From CAZEZY01 sp964516635 (GTDB taxonomy: Bacteria; Pseudomonadota; Gammaproteobacteria; Burkholderiales; Burkholderiaceae_C), in assembly GCA_964516635.1 (NCBI GenBank), contig CAZEZY010000107.1:1-8497 (forward strand): a DNA stretch of 8,497 nt, written 5' to 3'. Below the pieces are notes generated by a model. It made no database searches. It was not told the origin of the DNA and was given only the letters and a program-made list of their open reading frames with translations. Below are positions 6,821 through 8,497 of this stretch, in pieces (position 1 is the first letter of the stretch; the number at the start of each line of letters is the position of its first letter). The position numbers were made by a program, and so were the translations under genes.

Positions 6821-6842
6821 TTGACGTTTACGTAAACGTCAA
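6821..6842. promoter_or_regulatory. Perfect 22-bp palindrome upstream of etfB (operator candidate)
   Basis: The left arm TTGACGTTTAC is followed without spacer by its exact reverse complement GTAAACGTCAA. A perfect 22-bp dyad is very unlikely by chance and is typical of a dimeric regulator site. The TTTACGTAAA centre recalls the sites described for LiuR, the MerR-family regulator of branched-chain amino acid and acyl-CoA degradation in proteobacteria; that match is from memory. It lies about 35-55 nt downstream of the predicted start at 6786 and 39 bp before the etfB start codon, so it would act as a roadblock or on a second promoter using the TACAAT box. Confidence 0.75.
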
Positions 6843-6881
6843 TTCAGGCGTCTTTCACCGTTCAATCAACAGGAGCAAGGC

Positions 6882-7631
6882 ATGAAGATACTGGTCCCCG
6901 TCAAACGCGTGGTGGACTACAACGTGAAGGTGCGCGTCAAGGCCGATGGCTCGGGCGTGGACATCGCCAACGTCAAGATGAGCATGAACCCGTTTGACGA
7001 GATTGCGGTGGAAGAAGCCGTGCGCCTGAAAGAAAAGGGCGTGGCCACCGAAGTCATCGCCGTCTCCTGCGGCGTGGCCCAATGCCAGGAAACCCTGCGC
7101 ACCGCCATGGCCATCGGCGCCGATCGCGCGATTCACGTCGAAACCGATGCCGAACTCCAGCCCCTGGCGGTGGCCAAACTGCTCGCCGCTCTGGTGGCCA
7201 AGGAACAGCCGGGCCTCGTGATCCTGGGCAAGCAGGCCATCGACGACGACGCCAACCAGACCGGCCAGATGCTCGCGGCCCTCACCGACCTGCCGCAAGC
7301 CACCTTCGCCTCCAAGGTCGAAGTGGCCGACGGCAAGGCCCAGGTCACCCGCGAGATCGACGGCGGCCTCGAAACCCTGTCGGTGAGCCTGCCGGCCATC
7401 GTCACCACCGACCTGCGCCTGAACGAGCCGCGCTACGTGACGCTGCCCAACATCATGAAGGCCAAGAAGAAGCCGCTGGACAACGTCAAGCCCGCCGACC
7501 TGGGCGTGGACGTGACGCCGCGCCTCAAAACCCTGAAGGTGGCCGAGCCCGCCGGGCGCAAGGCCGGCATCAAGGTGGCCGATGTGGCTGCCCTGGTCGA
7601 CAAGCTGAAGAACGAAGCCAAGGTGATCTGA
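6882..7631 (+). CDS. etfB: Electron transfer flavoprotein beta subunit
   Basis: 249-residue small subunit of ETF. With EtfA it carries electrons from acyl-CoA dehydrogenases and related flavoenzymes to ETF:ubiquinone oxidoreductase; the beta subunit binds a structural AMP. Seen in the sequence: start [19 protein letters not shown] at 36-40, GADRAIHV at 79-86, [14 protein letters not shown] at 116-129, the ETF-beta signature at about 155-175 ([21 protein letters not shown]), and the recognition loop [16 protein letters not shown] at 182-197 with L188 equivalent to human L195 used in docking dehydrogenases. The length is normal for group I ETF. AGGAG at 6871-6875 lies 6 bp before the ATG. etfA follows after 13 bp. 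Codons are almost all G/C-ending, consistent with high expression. Confidence 0.98.
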   Translation: MKILVPVKRVVDYNVKVRVKADGSGVDIANVKMSMNPFDEIAVEEAVRLKEKGVATEVIAVSCGVAQCQETLRTAMAIGADRAIHVETDAELQPLAVAKLLAALVAKEQPGLVILGKQAIDDDANQTGQMLAALTDLPQATFASKVEVADGKAQVTREIDGGLETLSVSLPAIVTTDLRLNEPRYVTLPNIMKAKKKPLDNVKPADLGVDVTPRLKTLKVAEPAGRKAGIKVADVAALVDKLKNEAKVI

Positions 7632-7644
7632 GGAGCCCACTGAC

Positions 7645-8497
7645 ATGACTGCACTGGTGATTGCCGAACACGACAACGCGTCCCTCAAAGGCGCCACCCT
7701 CAACACCGTCACCGCGGCCGCCGCTTGCGGGGGCGACGTCCACGTCCTGGTCGCCGGCCACCACGCCGCTGGTGCCGCCCAGGCCGCGGCCCAGATCGCG
7801 GGCGTGAGCAAGGTCCTCCACGCCGATGGCGGCAGCCTCGCGCACGGCCTGGCCGAGAACGTGGCCGCTCAGGTGCTGGCCATCGCGGGCAGCTACACCC
7901 ATATCCTGTTTCCCGCCACCGCCAGCGGCAAGAACGTGGCCCCGCGCGTGGCCGCCAAGCTCGACGTGGCCCAGATCAGCGACATCACGCAGGTGATCAG
8001 CGCCGACACCTTCGAGCGCCCCATCTACGCCGGCAACGCCATGGCCACGGTGCAAAGCAGTGATGCGGTCAAAGTGATCACAGTGCGCACCACCGGCTTC
8101 GATGCCGCGGCTCAGGGGGGCAGTGCCGCCATCGAGACGGTGGCTGCCGTGGCCGACAGTGGCAAGAGCGCCTACGTGGGCAGCGAGATCGCCAAGAGCG
8201 ATCGGCCCGAGCTGACGGCCGCCAAGATCATCGTCTCGGGTGGCCGGGCGCTGGGCAGCAGCGAGAAGTTCGACGAGGTCATGACGCCGCTGGCCGACAA
8301 GCTGGGGGCTGCGCTGGGCGCCAGCCGTGCGGCGGTGGACGCGGGCTACGCGCCCAACGACTGGCAGGTGGGCCAGACCGGCAAGATCGTGGCGCCGCAA
8401 CTCTATGTGGCCTGCGGGATCAGCGGCGCCATCCAGCACCTGGCGGGCATGAAGGACTCCAAGGTGATCGTGGCGATCAACAAGGACCCCGAAGCCC
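7645..8497 (+). CDS. etfA: Electron transfer flavoprotein alpha subunit, C-terminus cut by window edge
   Basis: 284 complete codons of the FAD-binding large subunit; the family has about 310 residues, so roughly 25 are missing. The N-terminal domain begins [11 protein letters not shown]. The C-terminal FAD domain shows [12 protein letters not shown] at 198-209, [11 protein letters not shown] at 225-235, [20 protein letters not shown] at 243-262, IQH at 263-265, and the ETF-alpha signature from [13 protein letters not shown] to VIVAIN (253-279). The tail AINKDPEA is the usual run before the last segment, so nothing suggests a pseudogene. The start has AGGAG 9 bp upstream; the A of that motif is the last base of the etfB TGA stop. 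It forms the ETF heterodimer with the gene just upstream. Confidence 0.97.
   Translation, partial: MTALVIAEHDNASLKGATLNTVTAAAACGGDVHVLVAGHHAAGAAQAAAQIAGVSKVLHADGGSLAHGLAENVAAQVLAIAGSYTHILFPATASGKNVAPRVAAKLDVAQISDITQVISADTFERPIYAGNAMATVQSSDAVKVITVRTTGFDAAAQGGSAAIETVAAVADSGKSAYVGSEIAKSDRPELTAAKIIVSGGRALGSSEKFDEVMTPLADKLGAALGASRAAVDAGYAPNDWQVGQTGKIVAPQLYVACGISGAIQHLAGMKDSKVIVAINKDPEA

Noticed and set aside
6855..7811. 318-codon open frame on the minus strand over etfB
   Set aside because: Antisense shadow of etfB, whose own frame carries the full family signature; the translation shows no domain.
7570..8439. 289-codon open frame on the minus strand over etfA
   Set aside because: Antisense shadow of etfA with repetitive Gly/His/Ala composition.

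Overview
The window reads as chromosomal DNA of a high-GC betaproteobacterium, most likely Burkholderiales. This rests on strongly G/C-ending codons, a gene order that I remember from that order (HDAC-family gene, enoyl-CoA hydratase-like gene, etfB, etfA), and protein sequences of betaproteobacterial type. The genus cannot be fixed from the sequence alone. There are eight genes in two divergent blocks, about 97% coding, with no RNA genes, insertion sequences or CRISPR arrays.

Left block (1-4948, minus strand), read from right to left: a MoxR-type AAA+ ATPase, a DUF58 membrane protein, a TgpA-like membrane transglutaminase (DUF3488/transglutaminase/DUF4129), and a periplasmic MltB-type lytic murein transglycosylase cut by the window edge. 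The junctions are extremely tight (1 bp gap, 10 bp overlap, 1 bp overlap in TGATG), so this is one translationally coupled operon. MoxR-DUF58-TgpA is a recurrent envelope cassette of unknown substrate. The 1-bp coupling to mltB ties it to peptidoglycan remodelling here.

Right block (4977-8497, plus strand): an HDAC-superfamily zinc deacylase, an ECHDC3-like crotonase that lacks both catalytic glutamates of canonical enoyl-CoA hydratase, a 147-bp regulatory gap, then etfB and etfA (etfA cut by the right edge). ETF carries electrons from acyl-CoA dehydrogenases to ETF:ubiquinone oxidoreductase and the quinone pool, so the block centres on acyl-CoA (fatty acid or branched-chain amino acid) metabolism.

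The most information-rich non-coding stretch is 6735-6881. It holds a near-consensus sigma70 promoter (TTGTCA, 17 bp, TATAAT), an imperfect inverted repeat flanked by A and T tracts at the predicted start site, a second good -10 box, and a perfect 22-bp palindrome. This looks like control of ETF by two different repressors. No wholly new system is evident. The best leads are the dual-operator ETF promoter, the atypical crotonase paired with a deacylase, and the fusion of mltB into the TgpA operon.
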